In this document: in pieces, positions 44,236 through 54,479 of the stretch
Numbering within the stretch: the first letter of the stretch is position 1
How the letters are laid out: the number at the start of each line of letters is the position of its first letter
Assembly: GCA_025526915.1 (NCBI GenBank)
Contig: JAHLKH010000046.1
Location: 62,001-126,000, forward strand
DNA from: Entophlyctis helioformis
Lineage: Eukaryota > Chytridiomycota > Chytridiomycetes > Chytridiales > Chytriomycetaceae
Direction: 5' to 3'
Length of the DNA stretch: 64,000 nt
The notes under the pieces: generated by a model
Told to the model about the DNA's origin: nothing
The model's database searches: none
What the model saw: the letters and a program-made list of their open reading frames with translations, nothing else
Program-made: the position numbers and the translations under genes

Positions 44236-44831
44236 GACTCGCACGCTCGCACGCCATGACGCAGCTCGGCAGGGAACGCCGAGTCTTGCCCAGTGCCTTG
44301 CCGAGTGCCTTGCCGAGTGTCTTGCCCGATGCTCGTGCTGTGCCAGAGGCTGTGCCAGAGGCTGTGCGGCTGCCACCGTGCGACAAGCAGCCATGCGACA
44401 AGCAGCCATGCGCAGCAGCCATGCGCAGCGGCCATGCGCAGCAGCCTGCCAGTGGCTGTGCCACCGTGGCGGATGTGACGCACTCCACAGCCAGATCTGT
44501 GTCGATGAGACGCGTTTTGCGCGTTGGATATGGTGGCACCGTATCTCGACCTCGGCCGCGCTTGCCTTGGCCTGCATTGGCCTGCATTGGCTGCACAGCC
44601 CCGCCTCCGCTGGGCGCCACTCAATGCAGAGAGTGCAGAGAGTGCAGCGAATGCAGAGAATGCATGCGCATGACGCTTGCGGATTGCACACAGAGGCTGT
44701 GCCAGACGGTGCAACTCGCTCGCCCCCTCCTCGTTTTCATGCATCCTTGCCCGTGTATAAAAGACGGGGCGGCCGCCACCCTCGTTCCTCCCCATCCGCT
44801 CTGCAACCAGCCAGCGCCTCCAGATCTCGCC
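44070..44831. other. Divergent upstream region with tandem repeats
   Basis: Between the LRRC46-like start (minus) and the secreted-protein start (plus). It contains a CAC run (44205-44232), GTGCCTTGCCGA repeats (44288-44322), AGGCTGTGCC repeats (44340-44368), repeated GCGACAAGCAGCCAT/GCGCAGCAGCCAT units (44388-44450) and GCAGAGAGT repeats (44625-44660). No gene seen. Confidence 0.6.
44756..44762 (+). promoter_or_regulatory. TATA box of the secreted repeat protein gene
   Basis: TATAAAA lies 70 nt upstream of the ATG at 44832, leaving room for a start site near 44787 and a leader of about 45 nt. It is the clearest core promoter in the window and fits a strongly regulated or highly expressed gene. 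Confidence 0.65.
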
Positions 44832-45744
44832 ATGCTTCTCTCGTCGCTCATCGTCGTCGGCCTCGCCGCTGCTGCTTCCGCCGCCCCCGTGGCACCCTCT
44901 GCTGACGGCACCACTCTCGCCAAGCGTCACTACAACAACTACGACAACTACGGCCATCACAACAAGCACTACGACAACTACGACAACTACGGCCACTACA
45001 ACAAGCACTACAACAAGCACTACTACAATCACCACAACGTGCACAACCGCCACAAGCAGTACGACTACGGCTACAACAAGCACTACGGCAACTACGAATC
45101 CAAGAAGTGGTACGGCGCCGAGTACAAGGACGACAAGCCGACCGAGTACAAGCCGACCAAGGATGAGTACAAGGACGACAAGCCGACCAAGGATGAGTAC
45201 AAGGACGACAAGCCGACCGAGTACAAGGACGACAAGTCGACCGACTACAAGCCCAAGGACGACTACAAGCCCAAGGACGACTACAAGCCCAAGGACGACT
45301 ACAAGCCCAAGGACGACTATAAGCCCAAGGACGAGTACAAGCCTCCGAAGGAAGAGTACAAGCCTCCGAAGGAAGAGTACAAGCCCCCCAAGGATGAGTA
45401 CAAGCCGCCCAAGGACGAGTACAAGCCCCCCAAGGACGAGTACAGCAACGACTACAGCAACGACTACGGCAACGACGACAGCTACGACGACAATGACAAC
45501 GACGACTACAACCAGGACAAGAGCTACGACAGACAGCTACGGCGACGACGACCGCAGCTACAAGTGCTCGTCTGCGATCCACCACTTCAAGGCCACGGGC
45601 TCAGCGACGCTGATCCAGTGCGTGTACATTGCGTGCGCCGACGGCACGTCGAGCGAGTACCAGTACAAGGGCATCAAGCAGTGCTTTGCGCTCGAGAAGG
45701 CGGCGCGCCGCAACAACAACGGCAGAATCCCGTACGGCTGGTGA
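44832..45744 (+). CDS. Secreted Tyr/Lys/Asp-rich tandem-repeat protein (one frame break)
   Basis: No family recognised. It starts MLLSSLIVVGLAAAASAAPV, a clear signal peptide; a TLAKR sequence near residue 36 suits Kex2-type cleavage. The mature part has HYNNYDNYGHHNKHY repeats, then EYKDDKPTKD units, DYKPKD five times and EYKPPKD/EYKPPKE six times, then Asn/Asp/Tyr repeats. A different C-terminal domain (SYKCSSAIHHFKATG, LIQCVYIACADGTSS, GIKQCFALEKAARR) with four cysteines ends IPYGW at 45744. It lies in another frame, with a 1-nt indel near 45530 (GACAGACAGC). Evenly spaced Tyr, Lys and Pro recall byssal adhesive or cell-wall proteins; this is an analogy, not homology. Confidence 0.8.
45123..45443 (+). 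repeat. Tandem 18-24-bp codon repeats (YKPKDD, EYKPPKD)
   Basis: In-frame tandem units of 18-24 bp inside the secreted protein gene: EYKDDKPT-type first, then DYKPKD (five), then EYKPPKE/D (five to six). Within each block the units are nearly identical in DNA. Confidence 0.95.
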
Positions 45745-46033
45745 TGGATCGATCGGCCACAGCCCAGCCAGACTGCCACAGCCACAGCCACAGCCACAGC
45801 ACAATCCCTTTCTCCTGTTCATGTTATCCAACACCCGCACATTGACCGACTCGAATGAAACACTTGAATGCACGTCACAGCCACACACGGACAGACGGCG
45901 AAGCTTTGCTTTGCTTTGCTTTGGATTGCTTTGGATTGCTTTGATTGCAGATATAAAAAGAACGGAAAGCGCACCCACGCACAACCACCAACCAACCAAC
46001 CAACCAACCACCAACCACCACCAACCACTGCCC
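45745..46033. other. Convergent 3' region with simple repeats
   Basis: Between two convergent stops. It holds CAGCCA repeats (45775-45800), TTTGC/TTTGGATTGC repeats (45903-45945) and an ACCAACCA run (45985-46030). No coding signal. Confidence 0.6.
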
Positions 46034-46278
46034 TCACAACAGACCGCCGCCCTTGCTGCGCACCGCGTCGGCCCACAGCGAGAAAATGTCCAGCCGCTCG
46101 TCCGTGAACCACGAGTCTGACGGCCGCACAAGCCGGTGCTGGATGAACGTGCGGTTGCTAGGTGCCGCCGCCGCCGCCGCCGCATGGCCTGCCTCGGTCC
46201 CGCCTGCAGGCGTCGTCGCAGCAGTCTCGCCCGTCGTGGCAGCAGCAGCACCAGCACCACCGCCGCCGGCACCACCAC

Positions 46279-46318
<40 letters not shown>

Positions 46319-49300
46319 CGCAGCCGCAGCACCCGCAGCAGCAGCGGCAGCAGCAGCGGCAGCAGCCTGCGCGTCAAACATGCCCGCACCAAGCACATGC
46401 CCGACCGTCGCTAGAAACTGCTCAATCTCCACCGGCTCGAGCCCTGCGTCCGTGAGGCTCGCCACAATCGCGTCGCGCTGTTCGTCCGTGAGCACCAGCG
46501 CCGCGCCGCCATGCACACCCGCAGGAGGCGGATTCGCCGCGAGAACAGCCGCCGTCAGGTCCTGTGGAATGCCCGCATGCGTCATGAGCATCGCTACCGA
46601 CTGCTGGATCTCGGCCTCGGTCGGCGCGTGTACGTGGCCGTGTACGTGGCCGTGGCCATGGCCGTGCGCGAGTCCAAACATGTGCGCGAGCGGCGGCATC
46701 ATCTCGTCATCGTCGCCATCGTCCTCCCCATCGTTGTCATCCCCATCGTCGTCCTCCCCATCATCGTCGCATCGTCCACATCATCGTCGTCGTCCCCTTG
46801 CCCATCAACGTCTTCCCATTCGTCGTCGTCGCCTGCGCCGTCCGCAGCACCAGCACCAGCACCAGCATCAGCGCCTCCGCCGTGCCCAGCCGCCCCGCCA
46901 TGCCCACCGCCATGCGAATGCGTGTGCCCGGCAAAGAACGGCGCCGGCGTCCGCACACCGTCGTCGCCGACCACCCACTCATGATTGGCATACACCGTAT
47001 GCAGGCGTCGCAACCCGCGTCGACCGTGAGCACCAGCAACACCGGCCCGTCGCGCCTCGACCACGCCCTCGACAAACCGCGTCACGTCGCCCGCGTCCAG
47101 CGCGACACAGTCAACGACCGACAGCCGCTCGAGCTCCGGCATAGCAGCCCCGTCGCTGATGGCTTCCAGGAACCGCCCGTCGATCGAGACGCCATTGAGG
47201 CAGAGAGATGCGAGTCGCGCGCACGCACCGCTCTGCAGGAACCGCAGCAGCGCATCTTGGCTGATGCTGCTCTGGCCAAACAGGTTGAGCACACGCACGC
47301 CGGCATCGCCGCCCGTCCATGTCGCTGCGCCACTGCCACTGCCACTGCCACCCGCATACCGGTGCATCTCGATGCTCGCCGCCATCTCGGGGCCAAGCTC
47401 GTCCAAGAACGCGTCGTCGAGCGCACCCGTGTCCGATTTGGGCGTCATGTGGAAATCCAGCACACGGATCGAGGGCACGGACGCCATGAGGCGGGAGAAG
47501 CCGGCCGCCGTCATGGCCTTGGTTTTCGAGACCGCGAGCACGCGCAGCCGACGGCAATGGGCAGCCACGGCGGCCAGCATCGCGTCCGTGAGCGCCGTCG
47601 TCACGTCCAGGTCGCGCAGCGAGTCGCCGTCCTCAAACACCATGCGCAGCATATCGAGGCCGGGAGCGCTCGCAGCCACGTCGCACATGAGCGGGTCCGT
47701 CACATCGCAGTCGACAAAGCGCAGCGTGCGCAGCCGCGGCCGCATCTCGAGCCGCATGTGAGTGTCCACGTTGCGCGTTGCGCACAGACCCGCCATGCCC
47801 AGAAACTCGAGGTTGGGTGCGCCGTTCCACAGCGTGTAAAAAGCCTGCAGCGTCGCGTCGCAGTAGTCGAGCGTGACGGCGCGGAGGGCGGGACACATGG
47901 CAGCGAGCACGGCGAGGTCCACGTCGCCGCCGTAAGGCGACAGCGTGCGGTGGCCAATGGGCACGCCGTCCATGCGGATGCACTCGAGCTTGGGCACGGC
48001 CTCGAAGAGGTAGGCCATGCCGACCTTGGACGTGTACGGGTCCTTTTCCGGGATGGCCTCGAGGTTGAGGTGGCGGATCTCTGGGCAGTTTTCTGCCACG
48101 GCGCGCATGAGCGGGACCCAGCCGTCGGCATCCACATCCTCGATGTTGAGCGCACGCAGACGGCCGAGCGCAGGCCGCATTTTGCGCAGCAGGTGGGGCC
48201 GCAGCGTGGGGATGGCCTCGTGCGAGTGCTGCGGATGCATAAACGTGACCGACGTCCAGTTGGGCAGGAACTCGAGGATGAGCTCGAGGAGGTCGGTGAC
48301 GGGCCCACACGAGGGGATCTCGAGGCGACGCACCAGCCGGCCGTTGCCGTAGGGCAGCGAGCCGATCTGCGGCGTCCGGTGTGCAGCCCGCCGCAGCTCC
48401 TGTGCAGCGCGGATCTGGTCTGGCGCCGTCGAGCCGTAGCGACGTTTCGAGAACGCGTCGGCAAGCGACGAGCCCGAGCCCGAGGCCGAGGTCGAGGCTG
48501 GCGAGGCGTGCAAGCCCAGGGTGTGGCCCGTGCCCACGGCCGAGGGAGACTCTGCGGATCTGAGCGACATGAACGAATAAACGGCCGTGGCCTGGGCGGC
48601 CTCCTGCAGGCGGGCCAGATCGGCCGTGTCCAGCAGGCCCGTGCCATCCAGCGGCGAGTCGCGGGCAATGGGAAACGACGCGGACGGGAAGCTGAGCACG
48701 TACGACTCGAGGGTCGGCAGCGGGTCGCGCACGGCGGCGGCGACCAGATCCAGCCGCATGTCGATCAGACGCAGCAGGGCGGCCAGGTCGGCCGGGCTCA
48801 GGGGCGGCGGCTTTGCAGAAGACGGCGAAGAAGACGACGGCGAAGACGAAGACGAAGGCGACGAGGCGGCCGAGTGGATGGCGTCGTAGCGGGCCGACAG
48901 CAGCACGGCGCGCACAAAGGCGGGCAGGATCGAGTTCTCGACCATGACGCGGCGCCAGAGCAGGTCGTTGGCCAGGCGGTTCCATGTGCGCGACACGAGC
49001 GAGCAGGCGAACAGCGGGTGGGCGGGCAGCCTGGGGCGCGTGGGCGGCAGCAGCGGCTCTGCGCGTGCCGTTGCTGCTGTTGCTGTTGTGGGATCTGCCG
49101 CTGTTGTCGTTGAAGGCTCAGGTGCAGGCGGCAGCGTCGACAGCTCGGTCGCCGTCGTAAAGTTGAAGATTCGCAGGAGCAGCTCCTCGGGCAGCCGCGG
49201 CACCTTGCGGGCGGGCGGCGGCGGCGGCGGGTGCACCGGGGCGGGCAGCTGCGCGGGCACGGGCGAGGGCGAGGGCGAGGGCGGGTCGGCCATGACAACG

Positions 49301-49635
49301 TCGCCGTCGAGTGCGGGCATGACGCTGGTGGTGCAAGTCGTGCTGCTGCTGGTGCTTGTGGTCGTGCGGTTGAGGGCGTGCAAGAGGGCGGCTTGCAGGG
49401 CCAGGGGCGGGGCGGTGGAAGGCGGCGGCGGCGAGGTGGAAGGCAAAGGAGAGGTAGAAGCCGACGACGAGAGCGACGAGAGCGACGAGAGCAGCAGCAG
49501 GCGGTGGCAGTCGTACTGCGAGTAGGGCGAGTGGGGCGAGTGGGGCGACGGCGCTGTGCTTGGTGGTTGTGGGCTCGTTGCGGTGCTCGCCGCTGTGCTT
49601 GTCGCTGTGATCTCGCTGACGGGCTCGTGCCGCAT
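46034..49635 (-). CDS. F-box / leucine-rich-repeat protein with His- and Ala-rich C-terminus (one frame break)
   Basis: Probable substrate adaptor of an SCF ubiquitin ligase. From MRHEPVSEI the first 140 residues are disordered. The F-box is RKVPRLPEELLLRIFNF...FACSLVSRTWNRLANDLLWRRV, split by a Ser/Thr/Ala-rich insert of about 40 residues. Many irregular LRRs follow (RLRALNIEDVDADGW, PEIRHLNLEAIPE, ALRAVTLDYCDATLQ, PNLEFLGMAGLC, RVLNLFGQSSISQDALL, PELERLSVVDC). After an acidic stretch the frame changes by one base near 46775. The continuing frame gives DDDGEDDDGDD, then AHGHGHGHVHGHVH, Ala/Gly runs and a C-terminus DSWFTDERLDIFSLWADAV. The tail could instead be a separate small gene, but its acidic start in register argues for one protein. 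Confidence 0.8.
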
Positions 49636-49761
49636 TCCCGATGCGGCGGCAAGGCCCCGCGGTGCGCTCGCGGGCCTTTTACAGGCACTTGGACACTGGC
49701 ACATGCACTTGCAGACAGACACTTGCACTTGCAGACAGACACACTCGTGCTCAAGCGGCTG

Positions 49762-49767
49762 TTTATT
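49762..49767 (-). terminator. Poly(A) signal AATAAA
   Basis: Minus-strand AATAAA 84 nt past the stop of the ankyrin gene at 49851, with a CA microsatellite (49791-49845) between them. It serves the ankyrin gene; the F-box gene starts 127 nt further on. Confidence 0.5.
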
Positions 49768-49850
49768 GGCCACGGCGGGTGCTCTGACCACACACACACA
49801 CACACACACACACCACACACACACACCACACACACACACACACACGCGGC

Positions 49851-51419
49851 TCACTCGGACCAGCCCCGGCTGCGCAGATACGCCACAATGTCCTTGCGCA
49901 TCTCGTACTTGGGCCCCATGATCTGCTGCAGCGAGCCCTTGGTCCACGCCTCGCGCCGGTGCTCGTACAGCCACTGCACGACCGGCATGTGTCCGCACGC
50001 CGCCGCCTGGTTCAGCGCGTCCGCCGTGCAGCCCTCGCGCCGGTTCGCGTGCAGCCACTGCACCATCTCCAGGTTGCCGTTGCGCGCCGCCGTGTCCATC
50101 GCCATCGTCGTGCAGCCCTCGCGCCGGTTCGCGTGCAGCCACTTGACAATGTCAATGTACCCGTTGCACGCTGCGCCGTCCATCGCCTGCGTCGTGCAGC
50201 CCTCGCGCCGGTTGGCGTGCAGCCACTGCACCATCGGCAGGTGCCCGTCGATCGCCGCCGTGTCCATCGCCAGAGATGAGCACGCGCGGTTGCCGGCCTG
50301 CATCAGCAGCTTCACAACCTCAATGTGCCCGCCGTTGGCTGCAAAGTCGATCGCCATCATCGCCGTCAGGTCAGAGTACATGGCCAGCCGCACGACCTTG
50401 AGCGTGTACGCCAGGTGCTTGAGCAGATCCAGGTGCCCAAAGATGATGCACTGCCATCCAAGCGCAATCGGGTGCTGGTAGTCGATCAGGTCCAGCCACA
50501 TGTTGCGCATCGGCACGTGGCGCAGGTCGTCGTCCATGTCCAGGTGGTCGTGGTACTCGGTCGTGCGGTACCGGTTGGTCGCCCGCAGGTACGAGTCGTG
50601 CCGCGCCCGCATCTCGCGGTCCGCCGGGAACCGCGCACACAGCCGCGTGTACATGGCCCGCGACTTGACCAGCTTCATGTCCACGTGCTCGTCAAAGTCC
50701 GTGAGGCACGAAAACGTGACGTTGGGCAGCAGCTCCAGGTCGCCCTGCCAGTCGCTCGTGATGACCTCGGTCCACAGCGCGAGCAGGAACGGCAGCACGT
50801 ACTCGTGCGGCGCCATCATCTTGCTGAGATGGCGTGTGAGCGGGCCCGCGTGCGCCAGGATCATGAGCCGGATCTCTCGCGGCAGGCGATCCCACCAATA
50901 CTTTTGCGCCGGCTTGAGCTTGGGCTTGAGCTTGGCCTTGGGCTTGGCCTTGGCCTTGGGCGGCCCGTCTGCGACTGGCTCGATCAGCGGCAAGTCTGCT
51001 GCTGCTGCTGCTGCACCTGCTTTGTCGACGCCTTGCGCTGATGCCGCCGATGCAAGCGACGCCTGGAATGCGGCCATGGCGCTGGCCACCGTCTGCGCAG
51101 CATCCGCAGCTGCCTTGGCGGCGGCTCGTGCGGTGGCAGACGCCGTCTCGGCCGTCTCGGCGGCAGTGGCAGCCGCACTCGCAGCAGCGCCAGCCGACGC
51201 AGATGCAGCCGAAGCTGCTGTTGCTGCGGCACTCGCCGCAGCCACAGCCTGCTGGACAGCCGCAGCGAGAGCGGCAGGGCTGGCAGAGGTGGCAGATGTG
51301 GCAGATGTGCCAGCCAGCGGCGGCGTCGGCGGCGGCGTGCTTGCCCGCTCAGCCTGCGATGCAGCCTCTGGTGGTGCGGCGTCTGTCGGCTGCTGGCTGT
51401 TGCGCTTCTTTCGCGGCAT
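49851..51419 (-). CDS. Ankyrin-repeat protein with WLHANRREGCT-type repeats
   Basis: Intronless, 522 aa from MPRKKRNSQQ. Residues 1-140 are Ala/Ser-rich, then a basic KAKAKPKAKLKPKLKPAQKY stretch. Next comes a possible F-box-like segment (WWDRLPREIRLMILAHAG) and a spacer. The C-terminal third has ankyrin repeats: DFAANGGHIEVVKLLMQAG, DTAAIDGHLPMVQWLHANRR, GAACNGYIDIVKWLHANRR, DTAARNGNLEMVQWLHANRR and QAAACGHMPVVQWLYEHRR. The 'VVQWLHxNRxEGCT' form belongs to expanded families known from zoosporic fungi, oomycetes and giant viruses. If the LPREIRLMIL segment is an F-box, it would be an SCF adaptor, but that is inference. An ATG further upstream is possible; composition supports 51419. Confidence 0.82.
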   Translation of the reverse strand: MPRKKRNSQQPTDAAPPEAASQAERASTPPPTPPLAGTSATSATSASPAALAAAVQQAVAAASAAATAASAASASAGAAASAAATAAETAETASATARAAAKAAADAAQTVASAMAAFQASLASAASAQGVDKAGAAAAAADLPLIEPVADGPPKAKAKPKAKLKPKLKPAQKYWWDRLPREIRLMILAHAGPLTRHLSKMMAPHEYVLPFLLALWTEVITSDWQGDLELLPNVTFSCLTDFDEHVDMKLVKSRAMYTRLCARFPADREMRARHDSYLRATNRYRTTEYHDHLDMDDDLRHVPMRNMWLDLIDYQHPIALGWQCIIFGHLDLLKHLAYTLKVVRLAMYSDLTAMMAIDFAANGGHIEVVKLLMQAGNRACSSLAMDTAAIDGHLPMVQWLHANRREGCTTQAMDGAACNGYIDIVKWLHANRREGCTTMAMDTAARNGNLEMVQWLHANRREGCTADALNQAAACGHMPVVQWLYEHRREAWTKGSLQQIMGPKYEMRKDIVAYLRSRGWSE

Positions 51420-51707
51420 TGAGTTGCGTGGAGGGGCGCGAGAATCGTCGCGTGTTGGTCGCGCTGGTCGCGCTCGTCGCGCTCGTCGTGCTGGTTGGGA
51501 CACAGCAGCGCCGTCAATACAATCCCTGCAGTCCCCGACGATGGCGCTCTCTGAGCCAAAGCAAAGCACGCGATCCACGCACGATACACGCACGGTCCTC
51601 ACACGCTCTGTGAGCCGTCCTTATAGAATGGATGCCTTGCAGAATGGACGCCTGCTGTCGGTTTGAGAGCATCGGCTGGCTGTCGCTCGTAGCTGGCCGG
51701 ATGGCTG

Positions 51708-53604
51708 GTGGCTGGATGGCTGGAGGTGCACGTGCGTGGCAGAGACAGTGAGCAACCGCCAATGCCGACGGCGTCAATTCGTTGCGATGCTGTTGCTCTG
51801 GCCGACGCTCCATTTCAAGCCAGGCTCGGGCAGAATGCCACTTTGCCCGTCTTTCGACATTCGCAACAAGAGCAACTCGCCAGCAACATCGACGACGACA
51901 ACGACGACGACGACGCCATGGACAATAACAACAACAATGGTAAGCGTCCATCTCGCTTGCAGTGCACCGTGTGCTCTCATTGTCCGTGCCCTGCATGCGC
52001 CTTGCTGAACAATGCTCGCTCTCTTGCCCTTGCTCGCTGTCTGGCCCTTGCTGGCTGCTGGCTGCCACGGTGTTGCCTCCACAACGGATCGTTCCCACGT
52101 CGCGTCACTTTCTCCCAATCCGTTGTGTCGCTCAGACAACCAACCCGGCCAACCCAACCAGCCCAACCAACCCGACCAACCCGGCCAAGCCAACCAGCCC
52201 AACCAACCCGACCAACCCGGCCAAGCCAACCAGCCCAACCAAGCTGACCAGCCTTTCGTCCGAATGTTTGCTATGCTGGCCGAAATGACCGATGTTTGCA
52301 ACCATGGTAAGACATGGCCAGGCCGGCTCATGAGCATTGCGTTGCTCAGCCAACTGACGGGCTCTCTGTTGGTGTCTACTCGGTCAACGCGGGCGTGTGT
52401 GCATGGTTGCCTGCCGACCAGCCAACCAATCGGTCGGTGAGTGCTGTTGATGGCTCATCGCAACTGATCCACTTGGCGCTGACAGGCAACAGTACAACTC
52501 AATGCCATGCGAGTCAACTTTGTGGCAACCGAACAAGAGTACTTGGCAGCAGCAGCAGCAGCTGAAGGAGAAGCGGTTGATGGCGCTGCACCCGAGCCTC
52601 TGCTGCAATACCTCCTTCATTCAGTGCAACGCCTGCAGGAAGGCCTCGAGCAAATCCAGGAGGAGCAGCTGCAACTGCAGCAGCTGCAGCAACTCCAGGT
52701 CCGGGTTGCCGTTCTGGAGGGCCAGGCCCAATGGTTCAGAGTTATTGGGCAGCCTCGTCTCTATCTGCACATCGCTCGGTTGAATCGTCAGCTCCAACGG
52801 CAAATCCGACGACTCCAGCAACAGCAACAGCAACATGAGCAGGAGCAGGAGCAGGAGCTTCTCGAAGATGCGGGCATTGCTGGCAATGCCAACATGGATG
52901 ACGTTGGATGGGGCATGGATGCTGGTGACGAGTTTGCTGAAGAGGCTGAGATCGTCGAGGGTGTTCAAGCCGTCATTCCAGCTGCTGTTCAAGCCGTTAT
53001 TCCAGCTGCCGTTCCCGCCGTCGTTCCCGCCGTCATTCCCGCCGTCGTTCCTGCCGTCGTTCCTGTCGTCGTTCCTGCCGCTGCACCAGCTGCTGATGTG
53101 ATGACACTCCTGCACCAGGTGCTCGCAGGGCAGGAAGGCTTGCAGGCCCAGTTTCGTGGTAAGGATGATCCTGATGTGGCGTGTGCACGCCTTGCTCTGA
53201 CCTTGACTGCAGTGCTTGATTGGCGTGTACAGAACCATGACGCCGAACGATACAACTCGCAGAACTCGATCCTTGGCACTCAGATGATCCGGCCACTTAT
53301 CAAGATGCGCCAAGGTTTCACTCCAGACCCTCGCAGGGTCATTCCAATGGGGCGTGGCGGCCGGAACATCCTGCCAGGACGCGACAACATTCCAGCAGGC
53401 GTGCTCCCAGGTCCAGCAAATGTTGGGTTCGAGTTTCCGGCATCCCAGTCGGCTTTGCAAGACCTTAAACTGCGTCAGTTGTACCGCCTTGTGCAGTTTT
53501 ATGATATTGTTGATGAGAATCTCTCTGTCAGCCAACGCGGTTGGCAAATAACGGCCCTGCGAGCCAGACTCCTGATGTTCCTTGGTGTGACCATGACCAT
53601 GTGA
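51708..53604 (+). CDS. Intact member of an unrecognised Gln-rich coiled-coil gene family
   Basis: Function unknown. Exons end at 51939 (from 51708, or internal ATG 51918), 52136-52306 and 52493-53604; phases join (about 505 aa from 51708). Exon 1 ends in an acidic/Asn run. Exon 2 is a 15-bp-unit tandem repeat coding QPNQPDQPGQANQPN. Exon 3 has ATEQEYLAAAAAAEG, PEPLLQYLL, a Gln/Leu-rich coiled coil (about 60 residues), RQLQRQIRRLQQ, an acidic segment, an Ala/Val/Pro repeat (AVIPAAV... from about 52970), then a conserved C-terminal block: VKMRQGFTPDPRRVIPMGRG in the paralog (I for the first V here), ALQDLKLRQLYRLVQFYDIV and RGWQITALRARLLMFLGV. A decayed paralog lies at 878-2096. No transposase, nuclease or known domain is visible. 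Confidence 0.75.
52139..52252 (+). repeat. Tandem CCAACC-type repeat in exon 2
   Basis: Imperfect repeats of CAACCCGACCAACCCGGCCAAGCCAACCAG-like units (about 39 bp), built from 9- and 15-bp subunits, coding Gln-Pro-Asn/Asp-Gln-Pro. The paralog at 1.8-1.9 kb lacks them. Confidence 0.85.
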
Positions 53605-54479
53605 AATGAAGACTTGGATTGCTCAACTTTGAGATTGACTTTGCGCGACTTTGGCAACGCGATGCCCGCAGCCAGACCAGCCAGACCAGCCAGACCAGCC
53701 AGACCAGCTGTCGCTCATCGCGTTGGAAGATGCTGCGCACAGACGCAGACGGCCTGCTGACGGTCATTGAGAAGACGTGGAGCGTGGCGCAGGGCATCAG
53801 CGGCAAGGTGCGCCAGCTGGATCTGGAGCAGGTGCGTATGTCTGCGTGTGTGTGTGTCTGCCTGTGTCTGTCTGCGGTGCTTGGACTGACTGACGCATCC
53901 CTCAACGGCACACAACGGCACACAACGGCATGCAACGACAGTCGCGTGTCAAGACCACGCTGCAGCTGCTCGACGACGTCCAGGAACTAAAGGTCCGTTG
54001 GCATGCACACCATCACGCCCGTGCACTTGCCATGCCGTCTGCGCTCACAGCCCACCCCTGCAACACGACAGGCGTGCGCGTTTGGTGCGCAGCGAGCCAT
54101 TGCACGCAGCGACATCGAGACTGGCGCAGACTTCATCGCACGGTTCCTGCGCTTCAATGTCGAGCCTGTCGAAGAGATCTTTGTGCACACCATGGTCATG
54201 GCAGACGACCAAGATCCCGGCTTCATGGGCATATCCGCCACGGACGGCAGCACGAGTCCCGGCGTGGACGATCCGCTTGGCCTGATGGGCCGTCGCCGGT
54301 CAAGTCGCTCCGCCATGCGCAGGCGACATTGACCAACCTGCTCATGGACGAGTTTGATGCGGCTGTGCAGGCCAACAACCCCGACGAGATTGTGCGGTGC
54401 TTCAAGATGTTTCCGCAGCTGGGCAAGGCCGAGCTCGGTCTCGACAAGTTCGCGGCATACGTCTGCGGCAACATCTCGC
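53281..54479. repeat. Inverted segmental duplication, right arm
   Basis: Inverted partner of 1-1197. It contains the last 320 bp of the intact family gene and the first three coding exons of a COG4 copy. Differences from the left arm include intronic length changes (53850-53940), silent changes such as GACTTC/GACTTT, and a missing T near 54289 that breaks the COG4 frame here. Homology may continue to the right, but the left arm leaves the window. Confidence 0.9.

Noticed and set aside
43254..45083. 609-aa minus-strand ORF starting with a long Val run
   Set aside because: The Val run is the antisense of the secreted protein's Tyr/Asn/His repeats. The real LRRC46-like exon begins at 44069.
45953..45960. 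TATAAAA at about 45953 as a promoter
   Set aside because: It lies in a convergent 3' region with no gene start within reach on the plus strand; coincidental AT stretch.
46798..49113. 771-aa plus-strand ORF
   Set aside because: Antisense shadow of the F-box/LRR gene; His/Arg/Gln-rich with no domain, while the minus strand has a clear F-box and LRRs.
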